64,000 nucleotides of DNA from Pseudomonas sp. FEN. GTDB lineage: Bacteria > Pseudomonadota > Gammaproteobacteria > Pseudomonadales > Pseudomonadaceae. Positions 44,622-53,598 of the stretch are shown in pieces. Location of the stretch: NCBI RefSeq assembly GCF_904067045.1, contig NZ_CAJFDC010000036.1, forward strand, positions 1-64,000, read 5' to 3'. A program made the position numbers and the translations under genes. The notes under the pieces were generated by a model. The model saw only the letters and a list, made by a program, of their open reading frames with translations, was not told the origin of the DNA and did no database searches. How positions within the stretch are numbered: position 1 is the stretch's first letter; each line of letters starts with the position of its first letter.

Positions 44622-46430
44622 TCAGCCTTCGATCTCGATGAGGATTTCGCCCGGATTGACCCGGTCGCCCTTGGCTACATGGATGGCCGTGACCTTGCCG
44701 GCAATCGCCGCCTGCACTTCGGTTTCCATCTTCATGGCTTCGGTGATCAGCACGGCCTGGCCGGCTTTGACGGTATCGCCTTCCTTGACCAGTACATCGA
44801 CGATATTGCCCGGCATGGTGGTACTGACATGGCCCGGCGCGCTGGCCTGCTTGCGCTTGCTGCCACCGCCGCCAACGAACTCATTGAGCGGTTCGAATAC
44901 CACTTCTTCCGGCATGCCATCGATGGACAGGTAGAAGTGCCGCTTGCCTTCGGCTTTCACACCGACACCGGTGATATCCACCCGGTAGGTTTCACCGTGC
45001 ACGTCGATAACGAACTCGGTCGGTACGCCCTCTCCGCCCGCCGAACGCACGCCACCGGCCTCAGGAATCGGCAACAGCACTTCAGGGACCAGGGTGCCGG
45101 CCTCACGCTCTTCGAGGAACTTGCGCCCGATATCCGGGAACATGGCGTAGGTCAGTACGTCTTCTTCCGACTTGGCCAGGGCACCGATCTCACCACGCAA
45201 CTTGACCATTTCCGGCTTGAGCAGGTCAGCCGGACGCACGTCGATCAGTTCCTCGCTACCGATGGCCTGGCGCCGCAGCTTCTCGTTGACGATGCCCGGC
45301 GCCTTGCCGTAGCCACCTTGCAGGTACAGCTTCACCTCGTTGGTGATGGTCTTGTAGCGCTCGCCGGCGAGGACGTTGAAGAACGCCTGGGTGCCGACGA
45401 TCTGCGAAGTCGGGGTGACCAGCGGTGGGAAGCCGAGGTCCTCACGCACTCGCGGAATCTCCGCCAGTACTTCGCCCATGCGGTTCAAGGCGCCCTGCTC
45501 TTTCAGCTGGTTGGCGAGGTTGGAAATCATCCCGCCCGGCACCTGATTGACCTGCACCCGGGTGTCGACTGCGGTGAATTCACTTTCGAACTGGTGGTAC
45601 TTCTTGCGCACGGCATAGAAGTACAGGCCGATTTCCTGCAACAGTTCCAGATCCAGACCGGTGTCGAACTCACTGCCTTTAAGGGCCGCGACCATCGACT
45701 CGGTACCCGGATGGCTGGTGCCCCAGGCAAAGCTGGAGATCGCGGTGTCGATATGATCGGCGCCGTTCTCCACCGCCTTGAGCTGGCACATCGCAGCCAG
45801 GCCGGCGGTGTCGTGGGAGTGGATAAACACTGGCAGCGACTGCTCGCTCTTCAGCGCCTTGACCAGTTCGCCCGTGGCATAAGGGGTCAGCAGGCCGGCC
45901 ATGTCCTTGATCGCCACCGAGTCGCAACCCATGGCTTCCATCTGCTTGGCCTGGGCCACGAACGCCTCGATGGTATGCACCGGGCTGGTGGTGTAGGCGA
46001 TGGTGCCCTGGGCGTGCTTGCCCGCCGCCTTCACGGCCTCGATGGCAACCCGCAGGTTACGCACGTCGTTCATGGCATCGAAGATACGGAACACATCGAT
46101 GCCGTTGACCGCCGCCTTGGCGACGAAGGCCCTGACCACGTCGTCGCTGTAATGCCGGTAGCCGAGCAGGTTCTGGCCGCGCAGGAGCATTTGCAGGCGC
46201 GTGTTGGGCAAGGCCGCGCGCAGTTGGCGCAGACGCTCCCATGGGTCTTCCTTGAGGAAGCGCACGCAGGCATCGAAGGTCGCGCCGCCCCAGACTTCCA
46301 GGGACCAGTAGCCAACCTTGTCGAGCTTGTCGCAGATCGGCAGCATGTCTTCGGTACGCATGCGAGTGGCGAGCAGCGATTGATGGGCGTCGCGCAGGAT
46401 CGTGTCGGTAACGTGAATCTTTTTAGTCAT
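44622..46430 (-). CDS. pycB: Pyruvate carboxylase subunit B (carboxyltransferase with biotin domain)
   Basis: A 602-residue protein. The HMGL-like carboxyltransferase domain (residues 1-300) opens with VTDTILRDAHQSLLATRMRTEDM and has GLLTPYATGELVKAL; a conserved PYC/OAD middle domain follows, then a C-terminal biotinyl domain with the EAMKMET lysine near residue 567. It transfers CO2 from biotin to pyruvate, making oxaloacetate. Databases often call it oadA, but there is no OadB/OadG membrane partner, and the partner gene encodes a biotin carboxylase, so pyruvate carboxylase is preferred. The ATG at 46430 starts after the pycA stop, with an 11-base gap. Confidence 0.93.
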   Translation of the reverse strand: MTKKIHVTDTILRDAHQSLLATRMRTEDMLPICDKLDKVGYWSLEVWGGATFDACVRFLKEDPWERLRQLRAALPNTRLQMLLRGQNLLGYRHYSDDVVRAFVAKAAVNGIDVFRIFDAMNDVRNLRVAIEAVKAAGKHAQGTIAYTTSPVHTIEAFVAQAKQMEAMGCDSVAIKDMAGLLTPYATGELVKALKSEQSLPVFIHSHDTAGLAAMCQLKAVENGADHIDTAISSFAWGTSHPGTESMVAALKGSEFDTGLDLELLQEIGLYFYAVRKKYHQFESEFTAVDTRVQVNQVPGGMISNLANQLKEQGALNRMGEVLAEIPRVREDLGFPPLVTPTSQIVGTQAFFNVLAGERYKTITNEVKLYLQGGYGKAPGIVNEKLRRQAIGSEELIDVRPADLLKPEMVKLRGEIGALAKSEEDVLTYAMFPDIGRKFLEEREAGTLVPEVLLPIPEAGGVRSAGGEGVPTEFVIDVHGETYRVDITGVGVKAEGKRHFYLSIDGMPEEVVFEPLNEFVGGGGSKRKQASAPGHVSTTMPGNIVDVLVKEGDTVKAGQAVLITEAMKMETEVQAAIAGKVTAIHVAKGDRVNPGEILIEIEG

Positions 46431-46441
46431 TGGAATAGTCC

Positions 46442-47857
46442 TCACAGGCCTGCGTGGGCGGCGATGGCGGCGGCGATAGCCAGGGCCAGCTCTTCGGGTT
46501 TGCGCTTGATCGAGTAGTTGGTCAGTTCAGGGTGGCTCTCAACGAAGCTGGTATTGAACTGACCGCTACGGAATTCCGGGTTACGCAGAATTTCCTGGTA
46601 ATAGGCCGCGGTGGTCTTCACGCCTTGCAGGCGCATGTCGTCCAGGGCGCGCAGGCCACGGTCCAGCGCCTCTTCCCAGGTCAACGCCCAGACCACCAGC
46701 TTCAGGCACATGGAGTCGTAGAACGGCGGAATGGTGTAGCCGGTGTAGATCGCCGTGTCGGTACGCACCCCGGGACCGCCGGGGGCGTAGTAACGGGTAA
46801 TCTTGCCGAAGCTGGGCAGGAAGTTGTTCTTCGGGTCTTCGGCGTTGATCCGGAACTGCAAGGCGAAACCGCGATGAATGATGTCTTCCTGCTTGACCGA
46901 CAATGGCAGGCCAGAGGCGATACGGATCTGCTCACGGACAATGTCGATGCCGGTGATTTCTTCGGTGATGGTGTGTTCCACCTGCACCCGGGTGTTCATC
47001 TCCATGAAGTACACCTCGCCCTCGGCGAGCAGGAACTCCACGGTGCCGGCGTTCTCGTAGCCCACCGCCTTGGCCGCGCGCACCGACAGGTCGCCGATAT
47101 AGGCGCGCTGTTCCGGGGTCAGTTGCGGGCTGGGAGCGATTTCGATCAGCTTCTGGTTGCGCCGCTGGATCGAGCAGTCACGCTCGAACAGGTGCACCAC
47201 GTTGCCGAAGCTGTCGCCGAGAATCTGCGCTTCAATATGCTTGGGATTGACGATACATTTTTCCAGGAAGACTTCCGCCGAGCCAAAGGCCTTGGTCGCT
47301 TCGGAAATCACCCGGGGGAACGCCTGTTCCAGTTCTTCGCGGCTGTTGCAGCGACGGATGCCGCGACCGCCACCACCGGAGGTGGCCTTGAGCATCACCG
47401 GGTAACCGATGCGGTCGCCCTCGGTGAGGGCTTCGGCGATATCCGCGACATTGCCTTCGGTACCCGGGGTGACCGGCACGCCGGCCTTGATCATGCTGCG
47501 CCGGGCTTCGGTCTTGTCGCCCATGCGCCGGATCACTTCCGCCGACGGGCCGATGAACTTGATCCCGCGTTCGACACAGATGTCCGCCAGCTCGGCGTTC
47601 TCCGAGAGAAAGCCATAACCGGGGTGCAGCGCGTCGCAACCGGTTTCCACCGCCAGGTTCACCAGCTTGCGCGGATTCAGGTAGCCGGCCAGCGGCTCGG
47701 CGCCAATGCTGTGAGCCTCATCCGCGCGCTTCACATGCAGGGCATGGCGATCGGCGTCGGAATAGATCGCGACCGAGCGAATGCCCATCTCGGCGCAGGC
47801 ACGCACGATTCGTACGGCAATTTCACCACGGTTGGCGATCAGGATCTTTTTTATCAC
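46442..47857 (-). CDS. pycA: Pyruvate carboxylase subunit A (biotin carboxylase)
   Basis: A 471-residue ATP-grasp biotin carboxylase that carboxylates the biotin carried by PycB, using ATP and bicarbonate. IKKILIANRGEIAVRIVRAC opens the protein; HPGYGFLSENAELA, the glycine-rich KATSGGGGRGIR (ATP lid) and EMNTRVQVEHTITEEITGID are in order. The GTG at 47857 is chosen as start because it begins the family N-terminus and has AGGAA upstream; longer in-frame options add unrelated residues. The operon is anaplerotic and divergent from the LysR regulator at 48059. Confidence 0.93.
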   Translation of the reverse strand: MIKKILIANRGEIAVRIVRACAEMGIRSVAIYSDADRHALHVKRADEAHSIGAEPLAGYLNPRKLVNLAVETGCDALHPGYGFLSENAELADICVERGIKFIGPSAEVIRRMGDKTEARRSMIKAGVPVTPGTEGNVADIAEALTEGDRIGYPVMLKATSGGGGRGIRRCNSREELEQAFPRVISEATKAFGSAEVFLEKCIVNPKHIEAQILGDSFGNVVHLFERDCSIQRRNQKLIEIAPSPQLTPEQRAYIGDLSVRAAKAVGYENAGTVEFLLAEGEVYFMEMNTRVQVEHTITEEITGIDIVREQIRIASGLPLSVKQEDIIHRGFALQFRINAEDPKNNFLPSFGKITRYYAPGGPGVRTDTAIYTGYTIPPFYDSMCLKLVVWALTWEEALDRGLRALDDMRLQGVKTTAAYYQEILRNPEFRSGQFNTSFVESHPELTNYSIKRKPEELALAIAAAIAAHAGL

Positions 47858-48005
47858 TTGGAAATTCCTAAGCCGCTGGAACAAACAACCCTTGGGGTGC
47901 AACCGAAAAAACGGGTCGGCGCGTGACTAAATGTTTCAAGCCAGTCGCGAGTCCACACTAGTCCTACCCAGCGATAAACTAAAATCAATAATTATTGGGT
48001 CACTC

Positions 48006-48021
48006 ATAAGCAAAAGCTTAT
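48006..48021. promoter_or_regulatory. Inverted repeat in the pycA / LysR divergent region
   Basis: ATAAGC-AAAA-GCTTAT, a perfect 6-bp-arm palindrome 38 bases before the LysR start and 149 bases before pycA, in an AT-rich stretch that also contains AATCAATAATTATTGGG. Its place and form fit a LysR-type recognition site; this is inference. Confidence 0.55.
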
Positions 48022-48058
48022 AGTTGAACGGTTCGTAGCCCCCGCGAGTACTTAGACA

Positions 48059-49021
48059 ATGCGTAAGTCCTTGATGCGTATGACATTACGCCAGCTCAAG
48101 ATTTTCAACGAAGTCTGCGATCTGCGTTCCTACAGTCGCGCAGCTGACGAAATGTCTCTCACACAACCGGCTGTAAGCCTACAAATTCGTCAGCTGGAAG
48201 AGCTGATCGGGCAGCCTTTGTTCGATTACGTCGGCAAAAAGCTCTACATGACCGAGGCGGCTGAAGCGTTACAGCGGGCCAGCCGGGATATTTTCGGTCG
48301 GCTGGAAAACCTCGATATGCAGCTTTCGGACATGCAGGGTTCGCTGCAAGGGCAACTGAAACTGGCGGTGGAATCCAGCGCCAAGTATTTCGTGCCGCAC
48401 CTGTTTGCCGCGTTCAAGCGCCAGCATCCCGAGGTCAACCTGCACCTGACGGTGGTCAACCGCGCGCAGGCGCTCCGGCGCCTCTCGGACAACCGTGACG
48501 ACCTGCTGATCATGTCGATGGTGCCCCAGGACATGGGGCTCGAATTCCTGCCGTTCCTGAACAACCCGATTGTCGCGGTGGCGCCGCCCGATCATCCGCT
48601 GTGTCACGGCGGCCCGCTGCGCTTGCAGGACCTGGAGCCGTACACGCTGTTGATCCGCGAAGCGGGGTCGGGAACGCGGATAGCTTGCGAGGAGTACTTC
48701 AAGGAAAAACGCGTGCACTTCTCGCAAACACTGGAAGTGACCTCGGGCGAGGCCCAGCGCGAATGCGTGGTGGCGGGGCTGGGCCTGGCCCTGTTGACGC
48801 GCCATGCCCTGAGCCTGGAACTGGCGACCGGCGTGCTCCGGGAACTGCCGGTGGAAGAACTGCCGCTCTATCGCAGTTGGTGCCTGGTTCAGGCCAAGGA
48901 CAAACGCCTGTCACCGGTCGCCCATGCGTTCCTGGGGTTTATTCGCAGTGAACGGTTACAAATCAGCGGGCTGGTTGAGCGCTTCGACGGTCGCCTGCCA
49001 TGTCTGCCTGCCAGTAATTGA
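48059..49021 (+). CDS. LysR-family regulator beside pyruvate carboxylase (PycR-like)
   Basis: A 320-residue LysR-type regulator of the CbbR/CysB-like branch. The winged helix is MTLRQLKIFNEVCDLRSYSRAADEMSLTQPAVSLQIRQLEELIG, and the effector domain contains LIREAGSGTRIACEEYF and VVAGLGLALLTRHAL. It is divergent from pycA as in P. aeruginosa, where the equivalent gene was named pycR for its effect on pyruvate carboxylase and virulence. The ATG at 48059 was taken; ATGs at 48074 and 48080 are also possible and start closer to the conserved MTLRQL. Confidence 0.9.
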   Translation: MRKSLMRMTLRQLKIFNEVCDLRSYSRAADEMSLTQPAVSLQIRQLEELIGQPLFDYVGKKLYMTEAAEALQRASRDIFGRLENLDMQLSDMQGSLQGQLKLAVESSAKYFVPHLFAAFKRQHPEVNLHLTVVNRAQALRRLSDNRDDLLIMSMVPQDMGLEFLPFLNNPIVAVAPPDHPLCHGGPLRLQDLEPYTLLIREAGSGTRIACEEYFKEKRVHFSQTLEVTSGEAQRECVVAGLGLALLTRHALSLELATGVLRELPVEELPLYRSWCLVQAKDKRLSPVAHAFLGFIRSERLQISGLVERFDGRLPCLPASN

Positions 49022-49154
49022 GGGCGGCGATTTCCTGTTGCAACTGACGCAGTTCGTTGCGGTCTTCGATTGCGCGACGAAATTCCATGCGGCGCTGATC
49101 TTCCTGCTGCCGACGGGTTTTGACGCTGCTTTGCTCTTCGTGGTGCCGGGCCAT
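48963..49154 (-). CDS. Small basic/acidic pseudomonad protein, 63 aa
   Basis: MARHHEEQSSVKTRRQQEDQ and the following RRMEFRRAIEDRNELRQLQQEI form a highly charged, probably helical peptide. It resembles small proteins annotated as the PA3496 family (putative envelope integrity) in pseudomonads, by recall only. GGAG lies 8-11 bases before the ATG, which supports translation. Its 3' end overlaps the end of the convergent LysR gene by about 59 bases. Confidence 0.6.
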   Translation of the reverse strand: MARHHEEQSSVKTRRQQEDQRRMEFRRAIEDRNELRQLQQEIAALNYWQADMAGDRRSAQPAR

Positions 49155-49249
49155 TTCGAGTCTCCCAAGGTGGGTACGGGAGTTACAGAGTGGACTCGGG
49201 CAATGACGGTTTGGCGGCAAGTGCGTGACAGACAGATGAAAGTTGTCCC

Positions 49250-49382
49250 TGTGGCGAGCGGGCTTGCCCGCGCTGGGCGGCGAAGCAGCCCCAAAACCTG
49301 TGACGGTGTTCTGCCTGATACAACGAAGTCGCTGATTTCAGGGCCGCTTCGCCGCCCAGCGCGGGCAAGCCCGCTCGCCACG
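49250..49382. repeat. REPIN-like pair of REP palindromes
   Basis: TGTGGCGAGCGGGCTTGCCC at the left and its inverted copy ending AAGCCCGCTCGCCACG at the right enclose the same type of spacer (including CTGTGACGGTGTTCTGCCTG) as the REPIN at 2345-2494, so these two are recent relatives. Confidence 0.88.
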
Positions 49383-49413
49383 CAAGCCCACCCGAGGCAG
49401 AGAGTCAGTGGAC

Positions 49414-50280
49414 CTAGTCGTCGAGGGCTTTCACCGACTTGGGCGACAAGCGCAGGCTGCGCAAGCTGCGCTTGACACTCTTGAGGTGGTTCACCAGGCT
49501 CGGCCCACGGGCCATGGCCACGCCCATCGCCAGCACATCGATCACCACCAGGTGGGCGATACGCGAGGTCAGCGGGGTATAGATCTCGGTGTCTTCGTGC
49601 ACGTCGATGGCCAGGTTCACTGTCGACAGCTCGGCCAGCGGGGTCTGGCTCGGGCACAGGGTGATCAGGGTCGCGCCGCTTTCACGCACCAGATTGGCGG
49701 TGATCAGCAGATCCTTGGAGCGGCCCGACTGGGAAATGCAGATCGCCACGTCGGTGGGCTTGAGCGTCACCGCCGACATCGCCTGCATGTGCGGGTCGGA
49801 ATACGCCGCCGCCGTCAGCAACAACCGGAAGAACTTGTGCTGGGCATCCGCCGCCACCGCGCCGGAAGCACCGAAGCCATAGAACTCCACGCGCTGCGCC
49901 GCCGACATGGCGGTCACGGCGCGTTGCAGTGCGGCCGGGTCAAGCTTCTCGCGCACGTCCATCAGGGTGTGCAGGGTGGTGTCGAAGATCTTCAGGCTGT
50001 AGTCCGCCACCGAATCGTCTTCGTGGATCGCGAACTGCCCAAAGCTGGCGCCGGCCGCCAGGCTCTGGGCCAGCTTCAGCTTCAGGTCCTGGAAGCCCGA
50101 GCAGCCGATGGCCCGGCAGAAACGCACGATAGTCGGTTCACTGATGCCCACGCTGTGGGCCAGGTCGGCCATGGAACTGTGCATCACCGCCGCGGGGTCG
50201 AGCAGGACGTGATCGGCGACCTTGAGCTCCGACTTGCGCAGCAGGTTGCGAGACTGGGCGATGTGTTGCAACAGATTCAA
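49414..50280 (-). CDS. RpiR-family transcriptional regulator, HexR-like
   Basis: A 288-residue regulator. The N-terminal helix-turn-helix is MADLAHSVGISEPTIVRFCRAIGCSGFQDLKLKLAQSL; the C-terminal SIS sugar-phosphate domain is from about residue 120 (FYGFGASGAVAADAQHKFFRLL, ISQSGRSKDLLITANLV). It resembles HexR, which senses KDPG and controls glucose catabolism, but the N-terminus and C-terminus differ from classical HexR. In P. aeruginosa a paralogue sits at this chromosomal place between the pycA-LysR genes and a second zwf; here no zwf is adjacent. A HexR-type palindrome lies 46 bases before its start, suggesting autoregulation. Confidence 0.88.
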   Translation of the reverse strand: MNLLQHIAQSRNLLRKSELKVADHVLLDPAAVMHSSMADLAHSVGISEPTIVRFCRAIGCSGFQDLKLKLAQSLAAGASFGQFAIHEDDSVADYSLKIFDTTLHTLMDVREKLDPAALQRAVTAMSAAQRVEFYGFGASGAVAADAQHKFFRLLLTAAAYSDPHMQAMSAVTLKPTDVAICISQSGRSKDLLITANLVRESGATLITLCPSQTPLAELSTVNLAIDVHEDTEIYTPLTSRIAHLVVIDVLAMGVAMARGPSLVNHLKSVKRSLRSLRLSPKSVKALDD

Positions 50281-50325
50281 AGGGCTGGACTCATTGTTAT
50301 GGGCGAACGCCTGGGATGTAGCAGT

Positions 50326-50344
50326 CTTGTAGTTATACTACAAG
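50326..50344. promoter_or_regulatory. HexR-type operator
   Basis: CTTGTAGTTATACTACAAG is a 19-base palindrome with one central mismatch. Its core TGTAGTTATACTACA matches the HexR consensus TGTARTTWWWYTACA exactly. It lies just upstream of the RpiR-type gene. Confidence 0.85.
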
Positions 50345-50423
50345 AATTCGCGAATTGCCCGCTCCATTACGTAACCAGCCTCCCCGCTACCGTAGCGCGG
50401 GGAGCATGTAGCCACTGCGGCAC

Positions 50424-53291
50424 CTAGGGAAAGCCTTGGCGCAGCAGGCGCATCAACTCCAGTGCCGCCACCGGCCGGCTGATCAGATAGCCCTGCACCT
50501 CATCGCAGCCCTGCGCCGTGAGGAAATCCAGCTGCTCCTGGTTCTCCACGCCCTCGGCCACCACCTTCAATTCCAGGCTGTGGGCCATGGCGATGATCGC
50601 CCGGGTGATCGCCGCGTCTTCGCTGCCCTCGCCCAGGCCACGAATAAAACTTTGGTCGATCTTCACGTAGTCCACCGGGAAGCGCTTGAGGTAACTCAGG
50701 GACGAGTAGCCGGTACCGAAGTCGTCGATGGCCAGCTTCACCCCCAGGTCGCGCAGTTGCTGGAAGGTCGCGATGATGTGTTCGACGCTGTCGAGCAGCT
50801 GGCTTTCGGTCAGCTCAAGCTCCAACAGTTCCGGGGCCAGGCCGGTTTCCTCCAGCACCTGGCGTACCAGGCTGACCAGCTTGCCCTGGCGCAACTGATG
50901 CACCGACAGGTTCACCGACACCCGCAGCGGCGCCAACCCCTGGCGCTGCCACTCGCACGCCTGCCAGCAGGCCTGGCGCAGCACGAACTCACCGATCGGC
51001 CCGATCAGTCCGGTTTCTTCGGCCAGGCCGATAAAGTCTCCCGGCGGCACCTGGCCCAGGGTCGGATGCTCCCAGCGTACCAGCGCCTCGGCGGCGTTTA
51101 CCCGACCGGAGGCCAGGCACAGCTTCGGCTGGTAGAAAACACTCAACTGGCGCTCTTCGATAGCCTTGCGCAGTTGGTTCTCCAGTTGCAGGCGCTCCAG
51201 GGTGCTGGCTTGCAGACTGTCGGTATAGAACTGGAAATTATTCCCGCCCAGGTGCTTGGCATGCTGCATGGCGATGTTCGACTGGCTGATCAACACCGGT
51301 ATTTCCCGCGCATTGTCCGGTAACAGGCTGATCCCCATGGACGCGCTGACCACCAGTTCGTGCCCGCCGATGGTCACCGGCACCCGCAGCTTGGCCAGCA
51401 GGCGGGTCGCCACCCGGGCCAGGCTGGAGAGATTGCCGTAGGCGTCGAACAACACCGCGAACTCGTCCCCGGACAACCGGGCAATGGTGTTGGCTTCCGG
51501 CAAGGCGCTGACCAGGCGCCGGGCCATCTGCTGCAACAATTGGTCGGCGACTTCATGGCCGAGGCTGTCGTTGAGCAATTTGAAACGGTCCAGGTTGATG
51601 TGCAGCAACGCCAGGCTGCGGCCACCCTGGCGGGCCTGCTGATGGGCCTCATACAGACGCTCGCGGAACAACGAACGGTTCGCCAGCCCGGTCAGTTCGT
51701 CGTAGTGGGTCAGGTAACGCATGCGCTCTTCGGATTCGCGCCTGGCCGACAGATCGGCGAAGAAGCCCACGATATGACTGACATTTCCCCGCCTATCGCG
51801 CACCACATTCAGTTGCAGCCATTGCGGGTACAGCTCGCCGCTCTTGCGCGCCTCGACCAGCTCACCCTGCCAGCTGCCGTGCTGTGCCAGAGCCTGGTGG
51901 ATGGTCGAATAGTGGCGCCGGGCATCACGGCTGCACGGCAGGTCGACCACATTACGCCCGAGCATGTCCTCGGGCAGGTAACCGGTCACCCGGCTGAAAG
52001 CCTGGTTGATCGCCAGCAGGCTGTAATCCGGGTCGAAAATCACGATGCCTTCACTGGCGGCCTCGAACACCGTCGCAGCCAATTGGCGTTGGGCTTCCTG
52101 CTCCTTGTGCGCGCTGATGTCACGACGGGTGCCGACCATGCGCAATACGCGACCGCTGGCGGTACGCTCGACCGCTCGCCCGCGATCTTCGATCCAGACC
52201 CAGTGGCCATCGCCATGCCGCACCCGGTATTCGATCACATAATCCTCGGTACGGCCCTTCAGATGCTCCACCAGCGCGTGCTTGAGCGCCGGGACATCGT
52301 CGGGATGCAGGCGCGGCTTGAGGTGGCCGAGTATCGAGGTCACGTGTTCCGGATCCAGGCCGAACAGCTCCTTGATCTGGGTGTGATGCACTTCGTCGGT
52401 CTGCAGGTTCCAGTCCCACAGCCCCAGCTCGCTGGCCTGCAGGGCCAGGGCCAGACGCGTTTCGCTTTTGCTCAGGGCCTGGCTCGCCGCGTCCAGCTCC
52501 AGGCTGCGCTGGGCGACCCGACTCTCCAGGCCGACCTGGGCCTCGCGCAGCTCCTGTTCGGCGCGGCGGCGCTGCTCGATTTCCCGTGCCAGTTCGTGGT
52601 TGAGTTGCTCGCTTCGGGTTTGTGCCTGTTGCAGGCTCTCGATCAGCGCCTGGTTCTGGAAGCGCCGTAACAGACCACGACGGATCAGGCGATTGACCTG
52701 CAGGGCGACCACGCTCAGCGACACCAGCAGGATCAGCCCGAGCCAGCCCCAGCCTTGCTGCTGCTCGGCGCCGCCCCAGAACAGGTAGCCGATGGCCGGC
52801 AACAGGCAGGGCAAGGTAAAGGTCAGGAACGCCGGAATGCTTACGGCATAGGCCACGCTGGCGGACAGGGTGGCGGCACCGATCAGGCCAAAGACCCAGG
52901 CCTGTTCGAGGAAACTGTCGGTGGGCACCAGGGCGATGCCGGCGCAGGCCAGGGTCAGGCCACTGACCGCCGAGCCCAGCAGGAACATCCGCCGCCAGAT
53001 CGGCTGGGCCTGCCGACTGGGCATCGCCGAATCGAACGCCGCCACCTGGATGACCCGCAGGGCCACCAGTGCCATCAGCCATGCCAGCCAGACGCTGACC
53101 AGCAGGTAGCGCTGCGGGCTCCAGAGCAACCAGGCGCAGACCAGTCCGTTCAACAACATGAATAAAGTCGGCAGCAACGACCCCTGGTACAACAGCCGCG
53201 TACGTTCGACCGTCAGCTCAGTGGCGAACTGCTTGTGGATAACCCGCCCAGCCTCCATCGAGGGGCTCTGCGCGTCAAAGCTCTGGGTCAT
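50424..53291 (-). CDS. Membrane-bound PAS-PAS-GGDEF-EAL cyclic-di-GMP protein
   Basis: A 955-residue protein. The N-terminal region has several membrane helices (about residues 30-200), then a coiled segment, PAS 1 near 280 (RLALALQASELGLWDWNLQ), PAS 2 near 404, a GGDEF domain whose active loop reads SGDEF (near 610) with YDELTGLANRSLF upstream, and an EAL domain with intact EALVRWEHP (near 733) and DDFGTGYSSLSYLKRFPVD. SGDEF is a tolerated variant, so either diguanylate cyclase or phosphodiesterase activity is possible; the EAL side looks competent. The ATG at 53291 is preferred because upstream in-frame sequence has no sensible protein character. Confidence 0.88.
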   Translation of the reverse strand: MTQSFDAQSPSMEAGRVIHKQFATELTVERTRLLYQGSLLPTLFMLLNGLVCAWLLWSPQRYLLVSVWLAWLMALVALRVIQVAAFDSAMPSRQAQPIWRRMFLLGSAVSGLTLACAGIALVPTDSFLEQAWVFGLIGAATLSASVAYAVSIPAFLTFTLPCLLPAIGYLFWGGAEQQQGWGWLGLILLVSLSVVALQVNRLIRRGLLRRFQNQALIESLQQAQTRSEQLNHELAREIEQRRRAEQELREAQVGLESRVAQRSLELDAASQALSKSETRLALALQASELGLWDWNLQTDEVHHTQIKELFGLDPEHVTSILGHLKPRLHPDDVPALKHALVEHLKGRTEDYVIEYRVRHGDGHWVWIEDRGRAVERTASGRVLRMVGTRRDISAHKEQEAQRQLAATVFEAASEGIVIFDPDYSLLAINQAFSRVTGYLPEDMLGRNVVDLPCSRDARRHYSTIHQALAQHGSWQGELVEARKSGELYPQWLQLNVVRDRRGNVSHIVGFFADLSARRESEERMRYLTHYDELTGLANRSLFRERLYEAHQQARQGGRSLALLHINLDRFKLLNDSLGHEVADQLLQQMARRLVSALPEANTIARLSGDEFAVLFDAYGNLSSLARVATRLLAKLRVPVTIGGHELVVSASMGISLLPDNAREIPVLISQSNIAMQHAKHLGGNNFQFYTDSLQASTLERLQLENQLRKAIEERQLSVFYQPKLCLASGRVNAAEALVRWEHPTLGQVPPGDFIGLAEETGLIGPIGEFVLRQACWQACEWQRQGLAPLRVSVNLSVHQLRQGKLVSLVRQVLEETGLAPELLELELTESQLLDSVEHIIATFQQLRDLGVKLAIDDFGTGYSSLSYLKRFPVDYVKIDQSFIRGLGEGSEDAAITRAIIAMAHSLELKVVAEGVENQEQLDFLTAQGCDEVQGYLISRPVAALELMRLLRQGFP

Positions 53292-53598
53292 GGGCAGTAT
53301 TCTTATAATGGTTAAGCCATAAACGTCGCAGGAGCATACACAAGCATCCGGCCGGACCAAACTGCCTGAAGTCATAAAATGTAATGGATTGACCAGGAGC
53401 CAGAGCCCTTGTGCAGGGCCAAAGCAAGGCACGACGCCGCCTGTAGCCGATGACTGACCGGTCGTCACAGCTGATTTTTTTATCAGGCAACGTCCCCCCC
53501 TGTAGGAGCGTCGACCGGCTGCGTCTACAAAGGGGCGCACGTCGCCCGGGTCAGCATTAGGGTTTGCCCGTCCAGGCCCGGCACCCTAGAATGCGTCG
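53292..53598. other. Divergent intergenic region, GGDEF-EAL gene / uvrD
   Basis: This 307-base gap contains the two divergent promoters and the short repeat at 53501-53529. CTGATTTTTTTATCAG at 53471-53486 forms a small palindrome. No gene is supported. Confidence 0.55.
53501..53529. repeat. Short palindromic repeat, degenerate copy of 29572-29600
   Basis: TGTAGGAGCGTCGACCGGCT is identical to the first 20 bases at 29572; the right half reads GCGTCTACA instead of GCTCCTACA, so the palindrome is decayed. Confidence 0.65.

Noticed and set aside
44622..47857. Oxaloacetate decarboxylase sodium pump
   Set aside because: The OadA-like subunit is paired with a biotin carboxylase and there are no OadB or OadG membrane subunits, so a two-subunit pyruvate carboxylase fits better.
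46454..47926. 490-codon antisense frame over pycA, and a similar one over pycB
   Set aside because: Both are shadows of strongly conserved enzymes; the length is due to high GC only.
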